This document shows positions 35,911 through 45,317 of a stretch of DNA of 64,000 nt, one piece after another. The stretch is from the NCBI RefSeq assembly GCF_000022545.1, contig NC_012883.1, positions 1,170,276 to 1,234,275 of the forward strand. The letters run 5' to 3'. The notes beneath the pieces were generated by a model. That model was not told the DNA's origin, did no database searches, and worked only from the letters and a program-made list of their open reading frames with translations. The translations under genes and the position numbers were made by a program. Source of the stretch: Thermococcus sibiricus MM 739. GTDB taxonomy: Archaea > Methanobacteriota_B > Thermococci > Thermococcales > Thermococcaceae. Every line of letters begins with the position of its first letter. The stretch's first letter is position 1.

Positions 35911-35970
35911 AGCAACACCTCCATAATCGTGATTCCGAGCTATACTCTCAGAGAACATTTAAATAGTTAA

Positions 35971-36213
35971 CTAAAGCTCAGCAACATCGAGGGCAACTTT
36001 AATCCATCGAAGGTAAGAATTGATAGTGCCCCTTAAAGCGGAGTTATCCTCTGCAGTGAATCTCATTATTATTTTGGAACCCTTCAAAGAAAAATCCAAC
36101 CTGCTTCTCCTATATGGAACACTTTTGTGCTCAAAAAGAACGCTTTCATAAACAATCTTTGCAATTTCTTCGTTTGGGAATTCTAGTTCAATTGAACCTT
36201 TTATCCGGCTCAT
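35971..36213 (-). CDS. KEOPS complex subunit Pcc1
   Basis: 80 aa. 'IKGSIELEFPNEEIAKIVYE' start and 'EDNSALRGTINSYLRWIKV' end are the Pcc1 pattern. Pcc1 dimerises KEOPS and contacts tRNA. ATG 36213 overlaps the Brix gene stop as ATGA. Matches Cgi121 at 27 kb. Confidence 0.88.
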   Translation of the reverse strand: MSRIKGSIELEFPNEEIAKIVYESVLFEHKSVPYRRSRLDFSLKGSKIIMRFTAEDNSALRGTINSYLRWIKVALDVAEL

Positions 36214-36842
36214 ACTTCCTCGCTCCTCTTGATCCCGAGCTTTTCCTTGTAATCCCATCTCCGGCCATCTTCCATTATCCATATTTTAACACTTATCAAG
36301 GGGCCTACTGGATTCTCTTTTGAAACATCAAAGCGATAGAAGTTTACCGCCATACCCCTAGGATGCGGCTCTACAACCCCAAGAACGTCTGTATTATATT
36401 TATCGGCTATATATTGAAGAGTTCTTCCATCTCTCGGAACAAACTTTCCATTTGTGAGCTCGGCAAAGACCTGTCCAAATGTAACATGATCAAGTCCCAC
36501 ATTTTCAGCCGTTGTAATTATGAATGTCATTTCCTCCCTAATCGGCCTAATATTTCTAAACCCCATTTCTCGCTGAAGTTTAATACCGTGAAGGTAGAGA
36601 TAGCCCATATAGGCCCAATCTTCTGGAGAAACCTTAATAAAAGTCATTTTAAGAGGATTACCTTTCCAAACGTTTATAACCAAAAGCCTTTCGTATCCCC
36701 TGTCGTATGCTTCAACAAGAAGGTCTTGCACAGTCTTTTTACCTCTAGTCAAATAGGTCGAGTTTGGAAAAATACGCTCTAAGTCATGTCCAAAGCTTCT
36801 TGTCCTCCTTGTAGGTCGATGGGAAGTGGTTATCAGCATCAT
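36210..36842 (-). CDS. Archaeal Brix-domain ribosome biogenesis protein
   Basis: 210 aa Brix/Imp4-type rRNA-binding protein: 'TTSHRPTRRTRSFGHDLER' start and 'GNPLKMTFIKVS' centre are typical. Acts in rRNA folding and subunit assembly. ATG at 36842 (or the adjacent 36839). Conserved position between rpoP and pcc1. Confidence 0.9.
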   Translation of the reverse strand: MMLITTSHRPTRRTRSFGHDLERIFPNSTYLTRGKKTVQDLLVEAYDRGYERLLVINVWKGNPLKMTFIKVSPEDWAYMGYLYLHGIKLQREMGFRNIRPIREEMTFIITTAENVGLDHVTFGQVFAELTNGKFVPRDGRTLQYIADKYNTDVLGVVEPHPRGMAVNFYRFDVSKENPVGPLISVKIWIMEDGRRWDYKEKLGIKRSEEV

Positions 36843-36910
36843 TTCTGATCACTTGTGAGTTTATCAAAAATAAGTTATAAAGCTTTTTGAATGTTTTAAA
36901 AAAGCAGAAT

Positions 36911-37060
36911 TTAGATGGCTTTAACTCTTCTCCCCACTTTAGGCCTAGGCTTGTAAATTATCTTAGCTCCGCAGTAGGGACAGCGAATCTCCCTAACCAC
37001 CGCCAAATCCATTTTGAATTCTTTCCCACATTTTGCACACTTATATAATACTTCCACCAT
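36911..37060 (-). CDS. rpoP: DNA-directed RNA polymerase subunit P (Rpb12-like)
   Basis: Short 49-aa gene. 'YKCAKCGKEF' and 'IRCPYCGAKI' provide the two CxxC pairs of the zinc ribbon; the C-terminus is Lys/Arg-rich ('KPRPKVGRRVKAI'). Essential small polymerase subunit. ATG 37060 behind GGTGAT. Lies in its usual place between the L37Ae and Brix genes. Confidence 0.95.
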   Translation of the reverse strand: MVEVLYKCAKCGKEFKMDLAVVREIRCPYCGAKIIYKPRPKVGRRVKAI

Positions 37061-37087
37061 AGTTATCACCAAAAATTTTTAAGGGGC

Positions 37088-37345
37088 TCATGGACTTGAG
37101 ATGCCCCTCTTAGCAATTCTCCCGGCTGGTGTGGCTGGTAAATAAGCTCCTCCCGCGAAAGTTGCGCCACATTTCTGGCATTGCCATATCCCTGTGCTTA
37201 TTCTCCTAACAGCCTTTCTGCCACATACTGGGCAGGTATGCTTCTGTCTCATTTTCTCCTCTACTGCAGCTACTCTTCTTCTAATCTTGAGACCGTATCT
37301 TGGACCAAACCTTCCAGCGGATCCTACTTTTTTAGTTCTTGGCAT
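37088..37345 (-). CDS. rpl37ae: 50S ribosomal protein L37Ae (eL43)
   Basis: 85 aa, basic, with a four-cysteine zinc site ('CPVCGRKAV' and '[13 protein letters not shown]'). The ATG at 37345 behind GAGGTGATG. In other Thermococcales it follows rrp42 closely; here 1.4 kb separates them and it has its own promoter. Confidence 0.96.
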   Translation of the reverse strand: MPRTKKVGSAGRFGPRYGLKIRRRVAAVEEKMRQKHTCPVCGRKAVRRISTGIWQCQKCGATFAGGAYLPATPAGRIAKRGISSP

Positions 37346-37392
37346 GATCATCACCTCTAATGATTATGACTGAAATGAATTTTAGGAAGTCA

Positions 37393-37407
37393 TTTAAAAG
37401 CCTTTCC
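37393..37407 (-). promoter_or_regulatory. Promoter of the L37Ae-rpoP-Brix operon
   Basis: On the minus strand GGAAAGG (BRE, 37407-37401) and CTTTTAAA (TATA, 37400-37393), about 50 bases before the L37Ae ATG. The rest of 37408-37592 is GC-richer sequence with no recognisable gene; a plus-strand TATA-like CTTTATAAA lies at 37442-37450. Confidence 0.6.
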
Positions 37408-37592
37408 TTCGAGTTAAGCCAGCAGATAGTGAAGCTACTCCCTTTATAAACTTTTGCTAATAATACGTGATGATGTCGTTTTCCCTAAATCCGAGGTTGA
37501 AATAATACGTGTTGAGATTCTTCTCGGATACTATAATCCTCTCGCAACTTCGAGCTTGATGAGGACAGAAAGACCGTGTGGTAATGCAGACA

Positions 37593-38565
37593 CTAATCGA
37601 GCTTTTCCATTTCTGAAGTTAGCATTGCCCACATCCTCGGCGTAAAAGCCTCTTTCTCTCCCTGCAAGAGAATGTAACAGTCATTTTGGATTGCAATATC
37701 CTTCATGGTCATTAATGCTTTTGCAATTTCCCTCTCATCGAACTCCACGAGAAGGGATTCAATGGACTCCAAGAGCACTACCTTGTAGCCTTCCTGGAAA
37801 AGATCTCCACAGAGAGTCTCAGGCGATTCAACGATAAAGCGTGGTTTTAGGGTTATAATCCCATTTTTTGCAGCTTTGCTGGTGATCCAAACCACAGGGA
37901 TGTTTCTTTTCATCCAACTCCTTATCTCTTCCGGCGGTTTGCGAGAAAACACTATCCCCTTGCCTTTGCTAAGGAAGTCCAGAAAAGCATAGCGCGCCTT
38001 CAACCGATCTTCGAATAGATAACCTCCAGGAGATAAGCTCGGTTATCGTCTTTTTCTTATCCATGAAACCCCCTATAAATTCATAGGCTTTTCTTATCCT
38101 GAGATAGTGATCTCGTTCCATCAGTGCCAGCTGGGAAAATATTCCCCTTGAATCCTCATTTTCAGCATAAGAGATGAGCATCTCGTAGACCTTCTTAGCG
38201 AAGAGCTCGCTCTTCATGCAGTACTCCAGAGCTTCGAGGTAGTCATTGGCTTTCTCAAACTCCGAATAGTACGGAAATACTTCCACGGGCGGCGCATCGA
38301 CCTTAACGGGTTCCTCATCAGTATAAAGCTTTTTGAAAAGCCGGTATAACCTGTCCCGGTGTTCCTTACTTTCATCACTCATCTGAATAAAGAGTACTTT
38401 GATGCTATCTCTCTTGACCCTCCGGGCAAGCTCCTCATAGTACTTTGTCTCCTCATCCTCGTTGAAGATGGCGTAACTTAGAACTTCCTTCGGGCGGAGA
38501 CACTTAAGTCTCTCGATTACTGACGAAAAGTATTCATCAAGGTCTGTAATATTCGGCACCCCCAA
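37593..38565 (-). pseudogene. Ferritin-like/DUF835 protein gene with a frameshift
   Basis: Residues 1-175 form a ferritin/rubrerythrin-like four-helix protein: Glu/His-bearing 'YYEELARRVKRDS', 'DESKEHRDRLYR', 'KSELFAKKVYEML' and 'ALMERDHYLRIRKAY'. The frame then runs into a stop at 37969. The DUF835 domain continues in another frame, starting with 'PGGYLFEDRLKARYAFLDF' at about 38030, so one base too many near 38030 splits the gene. No start with a ribosome site exists for the second part. Thermococcales encode such fusions. The block is GC-richer than its neighbours and sits inside the exosome superoperon. The 5' start (TTG 38565 or GTG 38559) is uncertain. Confidence 0.7.
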
Positions 38566-38733
38566 TAGTTTTATATTGATGTTTGATACTTAACCTTTTC
38601 CCCAAAACACTGGGTATAACTCGTCTTCAAGAACACCACTAATCAAAGAAAAACCTTGAGTAAAAGAATGAACCAAAAAATGATCATTAATATATAAGCA
38701 ACTAATTTCAAAGAAAAAGAAGATATAGGAGGA

Positions 38734-39543
38734 TTACTCCTCTTTAATGGCACCGAAGACTACTTTTCTTACTTCTTCTGCCTTTTTGTATGCAAGATCA
38801 ACTGCGTAAACTACTTCCTCGAGCTTAAAGCTCCCACCTTCGCTTTTTTGAACTGCTGAGATGTACCCATTTTCATCAGTTGTTATTGTTATCTTCCCAT
38901 CCATGACTTGTTCTTCTTCAAAGTTTGGATCTACGACTAAGTTGCCCCCAATTTTTGCGAGAGTTACTGGGATTGGAATCCTCTTTACTGGAAGTTTTTC
39001 ATACTCTTCCAGCATTACTACTTCCTCAATTTCTTCATTGTAATCTACTTTTGGAATTTTCGTGCTTAACAATGCTGCAATTGCACCTATTCCCGATGCA
39101 TCCAAGAGGTTTCCATCGTGATCCAAAACGTGTACATCTATGAAAATCACTCTGACCAACTTTCCTGGAACTATAACAAGTTTCTCAAGATCAATTGCCT
39201 GACTTTCTCTTATTCCTCTATCGATAATTCTTGCAAGCTCTATGGCGCTCTCATCTGGTGGCCCTGGTTCAAAAGTTGGTGATGCCAAGGGAACAAACTC
39301 AACGTTGGTTGTTATCACGCCCATGTCTGGCAAATCTGGGAAGGGCTCCCCTAACTCAACTTTTATACCAACCAGAACCTGAGTATTCCCAAGTTTTACT
39401 AAAGCGGACCCCTCAGCTTTTTCTATCACATTCGTTTCGACTGTTAGAGGTCTAAAATCCTCTAAACCTCTGCCATCTATTCTCTTGTCCTCCTTGAGTA
39501 ATTGCAAGATGTGATCTTTTATTATTGAAGCCATTATTTCCAT
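38734..39543 (-). CDS. rrp42: Exosome subunit Rrp42
   Basis: 269 aa RNase PH-fold, non-catalytic partner of Rrp41 in the archaeal exosome ring. 'DKRIDGRGLEDFRPLTVE' start and 'VLDHDGNLLDASGIGAIAAL' are typical. The ATG at 39543 follows GGTGAG; the GTG at 39552 is inside that site. Overlap-free junction with rrp41. The 38566-38733 gap downstream holds no gene I can see. Confidence 0.95.
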   Translation of the reverse strand: MEIMASIIKDHILQLLKEDKRIDGRGLEDFRPLTVETNVIEKAEGSALVKLGNTQVLVGIKVELGEPFPDLPDMGVITTNVEFVPLASPTFEPGPPDESAIELARIIDRGIRESQAIDLEKLVIVPGKLVRVIFIDVHVLDHDGNLLDASGIGAIAALLSTKIPKVDYNEEIEEVVMLEEYEKLPVKRIPIPVTLAKIGGNLVVDPNFEEEQVMDGKITITTDENGYISAVQKSEGGSFKLEEVVYAVDLAYKKAEEVRKVVFGAIKEE

Positions 39544-39544
39544 T

Positions 39545-40288
39545 TCACTCACCTACCTCTTCTACTATTTTGAGATACTTTTCTCTCAAAGCCTCTCTTT
39601 GCTTCTGATAGACTGCCTTTGCTCCTTTTATTGCAAGTTTCACTGCTTCGAGGAATTCTTCCTTAGTTAGATAACCATCCATTTGAAGTAGAGTTATATC
39701 GTTCTTTATTGGCATTATAGCTACTGGAACATCCGCTTCTCCATAATTATCCTCTTCCTTATTGAGATCAAGGACTATCTCTCCATCTATTTTCCCAGCT
39801 GCACATGCCGCAACAAGATCCTTCATAGGGATTCCAGCATCGGCTAAAGCCAAAGAAGCTGCTGTGATTCCAGCCACTCTTGTGCCAGCGTCAGCTTGGA
39901 GAACTTCTATAAAGATGTCTATTGAAGTTCTCGGAAATAGTTCAAGAATAACTGCTGGTTCTAAGGCTCCTCTTATAACTTTGCTTATCTCAACACTTCT
40001 TCTATCCGGCCCGGGTTTTTTTCTCTCTTCAACACTAAATGGGGCCATGTTATATCTTACTCTCAAAATGGCCCTATCTGGTTTTTGAAGGTGCTTTGGA
40101 TGAATTTCTCGTGGACCATAAACCGCAGCCATTATCTTATTTTTACCCCACTCAACATAGGCAGAACCATCGGCACTTTTGAGCACTCCAACTTCCATTT
40201 TTATTTTTCTAAGTTCATATTTCTTTCTTCCATCAACTCTATACCCATTTTCATCAATAAGCTTGAGTCCTTCAGGCTTTCCCATCAT
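39545..40288 (-). CDS. rrp41: Exosome catalytic subunit Rrp41
   Basis: 247 aa phosphorolytic 3'-5' exoribonuclease. '[18 protein letters not shown]' start, '[20 protein letters not shown]' with the phosphate-site 'AGTR', and catalytic-region Asp in '[16 protein letters not shown]'. ATG 40288 overlaps the rrp4 stop. Confidence 0.96.
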   Translation of the reverse strand: MMGKPEGLKLIDENGYRVDGRKKYELRKIKMEVGVLKSADGSAYVEWGKNKIMAAVYGPREIHPKHLQKPDRAILRVRYNMAPFSVEERKKPGPDRRSVEISKVIRGALEPAVILELFPRTSIDIFIEVLQADAGTRVAGITAASLALADAGIPMKDLVAACAAGKIDGEIVLDLNKEEDNYGEADVPVAIMPIKNDITLLQMDGYLTKEEFLEAVKLAIKGAKAVYQKQREALREKYLKIVEEVGE

Positions 40289-41040
40289 TGTCCTTCACCC
40301 TCTTCTAATTGAGGAATCTCTTCAATAATTCCCTGTTCTTTAAGCTCGTTTAATCTTTTAACAAGCATTTCCCTAACGCGATCTGTCAATCCTTGGGTAT
40401 GACTTTCTCTGTTGACCTTGAGAATAGCTTCTATAGCCAGCTTTTCAAGTTCTTCTTTTCTTCCACTAACCCATACCCATCCATTTTGGCCAACAATAAT
40501 TCTAGTCCCTGTAAGATTCTTTATCATGTTTATCATTGAACCGCCTTTTCCTATCAAACGAGGAACTTTTGATGGAGTTATCTTTACTAGCTGGCCTCCT
40601 TTTAATGGCCCTCCATTGAATGGCATTCCCTTGGTAATCAAATCAATCTGATTAATCTCGTTATATGCCTTTATTTTTGCGTAGATTATATCTCCTATGT
40701 CAAATATCTTCCTTAAATCCGTCTTTAATACATCTACTCGTCCTTCTATCACATCTTGTACCCTAAGTCCAGCTTGATAAGGAGCTCCTATATCAACTAT
40801 CCAGTTTGAGAATTTTACATCAACTATTTTGCCAATTACTGTATCCCCAACTTCTGGGATGTATGGACCTTCTAATGGAACCACCGATACAGTGTCATTT
40901 GAAACCCTGACTAATCCAACAACACTTGAGTAAAGTCTGTTCCCTTCTTTAAAAGTTCCTCTTCCATTTTTGAATGATCCTTGTGCCAAGAGTGTCCCTG
41001 GAACCACTAAATCCCTATTTTTTACAAAAATCTTTTTCAT
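40285..41040 (-). CDS. rrp4: Exosome RNA-binding subunit Rrp4
   Basis: 251 aa cap subunit: N-terminal domain, S1 domain (about 60-135, '[20 protein letters not shown]') and KH domain with '[16 protein letters not shown]' (GxxG, about 152-167). Feeds RNA into the Rrp41/42 ring. Overlaps SBDS and rrp41 genes. Confidence 0.95.
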   Translation of the reverse strand: MKKIFVKNRDLVVPGTLLAQGSFKNGRGTFKEGNRLYSSVVGLVRVSNDTVSVVPLEGPYIPEVGDTVIGKIVDVKFSNWIVDIGAPYQAGLRVQDVIEGRVDVLKTDLRKIFDIGDIIYAKIKAYNEINQIDLITKGMPFNGGPLKGGQLVKITPSKVPRLIGKGGSMINMIKNLTGTRIIVGQNGWVWVSGRKEELEKLAIEAILKVNRESHTQGLTDRVREMLVKRLNELKEQGIIEEIPQLEEGEGQ

Positions 41041-41747
41041 AGTCCCTTCCTCTCTATAAGTTTAGTTACAACCGTGCCCTTTGTGAGGGCATTCAGTTTC
41101 TCATAAAATTCTTCTTCAATTCCACCTGGAATCTCAATCAAAAACATCCAAGACCCGTCACTCGCCCATTCTTCTCTTTTTATATTCCCAAATGTTCTTA
41201 CCTCTCCATAAGCCTTTCCACTGTACTCCGATGGTATCTTTACAGCAATTACCTTTGTTTCAATTTTTAACGGTAAGACCCTTCTCAAAGCTTTTATTAT
41301 CTCTGGAACTTGGGCCTGTGCATCTTTGAATATATCCACTCTTACTCCTACCTCTTCCATTGCTTTGAGAATTCTATCAGGGGGGTGAGGATAGCCACTT
41401 CTCGGGTCAACTGCATTCCGATGAATTATCATGGCTATCTGCTTTTTCTTATCTTCAAGCATCTGCTTTCTCTGTTCCGCTGTAAGCTGAACCTCTCCCT
41501 TTCGGAGAATTATCTTTGCGATTTCATAAGGGTCATTTGTTCCAAAAATCTTTTCCATTTCATGTTCACTTGCCTTATCCCCTTTATGAGCATCTTTAAA
41601 AATATAAGGGGTGGCAAGAATTTCTTCAACAGGGAGTTCTTTGCCTTCTTTGAAGTCTCTAGCCAAATATGGATCTACTAGTATTTCAAAAATTTCTCCA
41701 TGTGTCTTCAATCTGGCAATAACTGCTTTATCGATACTCACTGGCAT
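41037..41747 (-). CDS. SBDS/Sdo1 ribosome maturation protein
   Basis: 236 aa, three-domain Shwachman-Bodian-Diamond family. '[20 protein letters not shown]'-type start and '[20 protein letters not shown]' (about 118-137) are diagnostic. Helps release the anti-association factor aIF6 from 50S subunits. ATG 41747; four-base overlap with rrp4. Confidence 0.94.
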   Translation of the reverse strand: MPVSIDKAVIARLKTHGEIFEILVDPYLARDFKEGKELPVEEILATPYIFKDAHKGDKASEHEMEKIFGTNDPYEIAKIILRKGEVQLTAEQRKQMLEDKKKQIAMIIHRNAVDPRSGYPHPPDRILKAMEEVGVRVDIFKDAQAQVPEIIKALRRVLPLKIETKVIAVKIPSEYSGKAYGEVRTFGNIKREEWASDGSWMFLIEIPGGIEEEFYEKLNALTKGTVVTKLIERKGL

Positions 41748-41758
41748 AGGTATTCACC

Positions 41759-42541
41759 TCAGTAGTTGCTGTCTAACTCACTATAGTCTTCTTCTTTTTC
41801 GGGAACTTCTTCAGCTTCGACCTCTTTCAAAGCCTCTTCAAGACATTTGGCCACTTCTTCTGGAGTAATCTTTTTGAATTTCTTTTCTTTTACTGAAATT
41901 ACTGCAACTTCAATGCTCTCAGGGGAGGGTTCTTCCATGATTTTTGACAAAGCCAAAACCGCCAGCTTGATTGCCTCTTCCAATGTCATTTCGTCTCTAT
42001 ATTTTTCTTCAAAGATTGCCATTGCTGTGTTTCTCCCACTTCCTATTGCAACGGCTTTCCATTCAAAATATGCACCACTTGGATCGGTTTCGAACAATTC
42101 GGGCTTTTCATTTACGCCGGCCATCAAAAGAGCAGCTCCAAATGGCCTGACACCGCCGTATTGGGTATGCATTTGTTTTAGATCACAGATCTTTTTAACT
42201 AGAACTGTTAATGGCACTGGTTCTCCATAAGTTAAACGATAAATTTGGGCCTCTAAACGAGCTCTATCCACAAGAACCCTCGCATCAGCTATTATGCCGC
42301 TTGAGGCCGCCGCTATGTGGTCATCAATTTGGAAAATCTTTTCGTAACTCTCTGGTTCTATAAGTTTACTTGTTACCCTCTTTTCTACAGCTAAAACGAC
42401 GCCATCCTTACACTTTACTCCAACTGCAGTGGCACCTCTCTTAACAGCTTCTCTTGCATATTGGACCTGGAAAAGCCTTCCATCAGGGCTGAAAACCGTT
42501 ATTGCCCTATCATACCCGGCTTGTGGTGGTACAAACGCCAT
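41759..42541 (-). CDS. psmA: Proteasome subunit alpha
   Basis: 260 aa outer-ring subunit of the 20S proteasome. '[20 protein letters not shown]' (residues 9-28) is the alpha-subunit N-terminal helix signature, with 'YTRPFG'-like '[10 protein letters not shown]' further on; the C-terminus is acidic and ends Ser-Asn-Tyr, an HbYX-independent tail. First gene of the SBDS-exosome operon. Confidence 0.96.
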   Translation of the reverse strand: MAFVPPQAGYDRAITVFSPDGRLFQVQYAREAVKRGATAVGVKCKDGVVLAVEKRVTSKLIEPESYEKIFQIDDHIAAASSGIIADARVLVDRARLEAQIYRLTYGEPVPLTVLVKKICDLKQMHTQYGGVRPFGAALLMAGVNEKPELFETDPSGAYFEWKAVAIGSGRNTAMAIFEEKYRDEMTLEEAIKLAVLALSKIMEEPSPESIEVAVISVKEKKFKKITPEEVAKCLEEALKEVEAEEVPEKEEDYSELDSNY

Positions 42542-42597
42542 TTTCCATCACCTCTAAAGTTATCGTAATTTTTTATGTTAGGGGTTTCTTTACATCC

Positions 42598-42606
42598 TTT
42601 ATATAC
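42598..42606 (-). promoter_or_regulatory. TATA box of the psmA-exosome operon
   Basis: GTATATAAA on the minus strand, about 57 bases before the psmA ATG. Confidence 0.55.
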
Positions 42607-42652
42607 TCTCCGCTGTAGATAGTCAGCAAAGGGATAATTAAATTTTTCCCAA

Positions 42653-43015
42653 TTACTTCCATCCAAACTCTTTCAAAAATTTCATTTTAAGTCTTTTTAT
42701 CGTTCCAGACACTCCAAGTGTCCTCACAATAGCTTTTGAACCATTTATTTCAGTTATCAACGTTAATACAAATCGGATTTCCTCTACATATTTCCTATCA
42801 CATCTTACAATTCCGGTTTGGGTTTTTTCGTCAAACTTTATGAACCAAGGTTTCGCCCTCGCAGTTCCCAGTTCGCCCAAAGTTTTAAGAGAGACATCCC
42901 AAATGGCCTTCTTTATCATTTCTTTTTTGAAAGGCCTCTCTCCAGTAACCTGAAAAGCTATGTAACGATTTTTGTCTCTTAGGGTAGGGGGCAATGTTTT
43001 TGGTTTCCTTCTCAT
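42653..43015 (-). CDS. rnp2: RNase P protein component 2 (Pop5)
   Basis: 120 aa. '[17 protein letters not shown]' start and '[20 protein letters not shown]' (about 72-91) match archaeal Pop5. With Rpp30 it activates the catalytic RNA that trims tRNA 5' ends. Upstream of psmA, the typical gene order. Confidence 0.93.
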
Positions 43016-43088
43016 GACAAGAAATCCTTTGTAGAATGGATTTATTAAATTAACCCAAATCTTTTATAGAAGGGGCATCCAAGATTCT

Positions 43089-44246
43089 ATGATGAGGAGA
43101 GGTATTGCAGAACTCCCCTTACATGGGGGACATGTCCCGAGATGGCTCGCCCTTAGAATGAAACGGTTAGCTGATCTTGTCATAAAGCTTCTTGTGGACG
43201 AATATGGCACTCAGGGCGTTCTTGAGAGGCTGGCCGATCCAGTGTGGTTCCAAGCACTAAACAACTTAATTGGGATGGATTGGGACTCTTCTGGGAGCAC
43301 TACAGTCACTGCAGGGATGGTAAAAGATGTGCTTTCTAAAGAAGACCTTGGAATCAAAGCTGCAGGCGGTAAAGGGACCAAGAGCAGGAAAACTCCCGAA
43401 GAATTAAAGCAAATAAGCGAAATATACGGCCTCGATGCAGATGAATACATAAAAACTTCAAAACTAGTTGCCAAAGTTGATACAGTGGCCTTACAAACCG
43501 GGTACCAGCTTTATCATCACGTCTTCTTTGTTGACCAAGATGGAAGGTGGACCATCGTGCAACAGGGCATGAATCCGAGCATCAAGCTTGCGAGAAGATA
43601 TCACTGGTTCTCTGAAAAAATTGAATCCTTTACTTTGGAACCACATAAGGGAATAAGCGGGATAAAAAGTGATTATAGCCTGAATACAATTGCGAAAGAA
43701 AGCAAAGAGTATCAAAAAACTCTCCTAGATATAATTTCAGAAAGTCCCACAAAAATCGAAAGAGAGGTTAAGAGCATAGAGGCCCTATCAAAAGGTTACA
43801 CTCCACTGTTCTATAAGCCCTATGAAAAAAGGGAAGTCTTACCAATAGTGGAACGCTATCAGAGCTTTGGAAGATTTGAACTCAATAAAAAAGCATTGGA
43901 ACTAGCAAGAGAACTTAGTGTAAGCAATTATGACGAGCTTTTGCTGATTAAGGGCCTAGGCCCAAGTACGTTAAGAGCATTGTCTCTCGTTCTTGAGTTG
44001 GTGTATGACGTTCATCCCTCCTGGAAAGACCCAGTTACCCATCCTCCTGATCCATTCAAATTTGCCTATGCTGTTGGTGGAAAGGATAAGGTGCCGTTCC
44101 CTATTGAGAGGAGTACTTATGACGATCTGATTTCTTTCCTCGAGAAGCTTCTTGAAAAGGGCAAAGAAGAGCGAGAAGTTGTTAAACAGGTCACAAAGAT
44201 AAGTGAAAAGTGGAAGTTCCCAGAGGAGGAGAAGAGAGCTACTTAG
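43089..44246 (+). CDS. DUF763 protein
   Basis: 385 aa. 'GIAELPLHGGHVPRWLALRM' at the N-terminus and 'DEYIKTSKLVAKVDTVALQ' are the DUF763 hallmarks; a helix-hairpin-helix-like 'LLLIKGLGPSTLRALSLV' (about 280-297) suggests nucleic-acid binding. Function unknown. Two adjacent ATGs (43089, 43092) can start it. Divergent from the Pop5 gene. Confidence 0.85.
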   Translation: MMRRGIAELPLHGGHVPRWLALRMKRLADLVIKLLVDEYGTQGVLERLADPVWFQALNNLIGMDWDSSGSTTVTAGMVKDVLSKEDLGIKAAGGKGTKSRKTPEELKQISEIYGLDADEYIKTSKLVAKVDTVALQTGYQLYHHVFFVDQDGRWTIVQQGMNPSIKLARRYHWFSEKIESFTLEPHKGISGIKSDYSLNTIAKESKEYQKTLLDIISESPTKIEREVKSIEALSKGYTPLFYKPYEKREVLPIVERYQSFGRFELNKKALELARELSVSNYDELLLIKGLGPSTLRALSLVLELVYDVHPSWKDPVTHPPDPFKFAYAVGGKDKVPFPIERSTYDDLISFLEKLLEKGKEEREVVKQVTKISEKWKFPEEEKRAT

Positions 44247-44396
44247 GCCCTTTTATGAAGGAACGCACGCACAATAATCCTCCCTGTGGTACTCCCAGCT
44301 CCCTCACTATTGGCCTGCACTTGGCCTTTAGGAGGTAGAAGCCCTTACCGTCCTCCCTCTCGCTCTTCTCACTTGTTGAGATAGGACTGGTAGGGG
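44247..44396 (-). other. GC-rich intergenic island, gene relic or structured RNA
   Basis: About 150 bases with clearly higher GC than the surroundings. On the minus strand one frame is free of stops from 44398 down to a TAG at 44241-44239 and contains 'GKGFYLLKAKCRPIVRELGV', a protein-like stretch with no start codon or ribosome site. It could be the tail of a lost gene; GC-rich islands in AT-rich hyperthermophiles are also often stable RNAs. I see no convincing fold by eye. Confidence 0.35.
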
Positions 44397-44921
44397 TTAA
44401 AACCACCACTTTTTCTTCCGTTTTTTCTTTTTGAAAGTTCCGAAGAGTTCATCCTCTATACTAAAACTAGGAAGTTCTAGGTCAAAAGAATTCTTATTTT
44501 TCCGTCCACGTTTCTTTTTGGGTTCAACAAGGAGATTGAGTTCAGATATCCCCAAATCAAATTGTTCTTTAGATTTTGTACTAGATGATTTTCCAGATTT
44601 GTTTCGATTTAGAATACGTCTGATAGAATCTTGAACGTTCTTTGATCTACTCCTAACTTTCTCTTTAAGTTCCTTTCTACTGATTATTGCATTGTCCGCG
44701 TTTCTATGGCAAGTGCCACACAGTACTATAATGTTGGAGGGAGTTGTCTTACCGCCTTCTCTGATTGGTTTAATATGATGAATATAACCGGCAGTTGTAC
44801 TTACTCGTCTTCCACAGTATTCACACTTTCTCCCCACAACTTCAATGATATCCCTTCGCATAGCTCCTGTTATATTCCTCTCACCAGTGACCCTATCAAG
44901 TTCATCAGACCAGGACATCAT
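44397..44921 (-). CDS. HNH endonuclease domain protein
   Basis: 174 aa from the ATG at 44921. Zinc-type HNH nuclease: 'CEYCGRR' and 'LCGTCHRNAD' give the four Cys ligands, with catalytic 'GYIHHIKPIREGGKTTPSNI' between. The C-terminal 90 residues are Ser/Lys-rich and end in a very basic 'KKKKRKKKWWF', probably for DNA binding. Lone HNH proteins are often mobile-element cargo or defence effectors; it lies beside a tRNA gene. The start is uncertain: the frame extends up to 44996. Confidence 0.75.
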   Translation of the reverse strand: MMSWSDELDRVTGERNITGAMRRDIIEVVGRKCEYCGRRVSTTAGYIHHIKPIREGGKTTPSNIIVLCGTCHRNADNAIISRKELKEKVRSRSKNVQDSIRRILNRNKSGKSSSTKSKEQFDLGISELNLLVEPKKKRGRKNKNSFDLELPSFSIEDELFGTFKKKKRKKKWWF

Positions 44922-44984
44922 AGTGAACCCCATAGAATTTTTGTTCTTCATTCTAATATAGGTTATGTTGCAATAATTACAGTT

Positions 44985-45086
44985 ATGACAAGCCAAAGGG
45001 TAAGTGTCGAGTTGAAGGAGGAGTTGAGGAAGATTGGCAGAATGGGAGAAACGTATGAGGATGTGATTAGAAGATTGTTGGTTTGC
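44985..45086 (+). pseudogene. Truncated antitoxin-like (VapB/RHH-type) coding fragment ending at the tRNA gene
   Basis: The ATG at 44985 opens a frame reading 'MTSQRVSVELKEELRKIGR', then 'GETYEDVIRRLL', the typical N-terminal half of a VapB-like antitoxin. After about 34 codons it runs straight into the 3' end of the tRNA-Val gene, so the C-terminal half is missing. No toxin gene follows. It reads as a scar at a tRNA integration site. Confidence 0.5.
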
Positions 45087-45164
45087 TGGTGGGCCCGCGG
45101 GGATTCGAACCCCGGACCTCCACCTCGTAAGGGTGGCGTCATAACCAGTCTAGACCACGGGCCC
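45087..45164 (-). tRNA. tRNA-Val (anticodon UAC), CCA encoded
   Basis: Minus-strand cloverleaf: acceptor GGGCCCG pairs with CGGGCCC, anticodon loop CTTACGA gives UAC, T-loop GGTTCGAATCC, and CCA is encoded at 45089-45087. No intron. Promoter BRE/TATA is just upstream (45190-45205). Confidence 0.97.
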
Positions 45165-45189
45165 GCCCAAAGCATTAAAGTAGAAGCCC

Positions 45190-45205
45190 AAATATAAACC
45201 TTTCG
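45190..45205 (-). promoter_or_regulatory. tRNA-Val promoter
   Basis: On the minus strand CGAAAGG (BRE) and TTTATATTT (TATA), about 25 bases upstream of the tRNA 5' end. Confidence 0.7.
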
Positions 45206-45317
45206 CTTAAGAACAAGGCTTTAACTCAGCCCTTACCCTTCCAAATAAGTAGGATTTTTAAATGGAAAAGCTAAGATTTATAAGGATTCCAAAATATTTC
45301 CAACCGAGGCGAGACTG

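Noticed and set aside
37454-37645. Plus-strand 63-codon frame and a possible C/D box RNA (GTGATGA at 37467, 25 bases after a TATA-like box)
   Set aside because: No CTGA D box at the expected spacing, and the frame overlaps the DUF835 domain antisense.
44706-45197. Plus-strand 163-codon frame across the HNH gene and tRNA
   Set aside because: Runs through a tRNA and antisense to the HNH motif; only the part from 44985 looks protein-like and is reported as a fragment.
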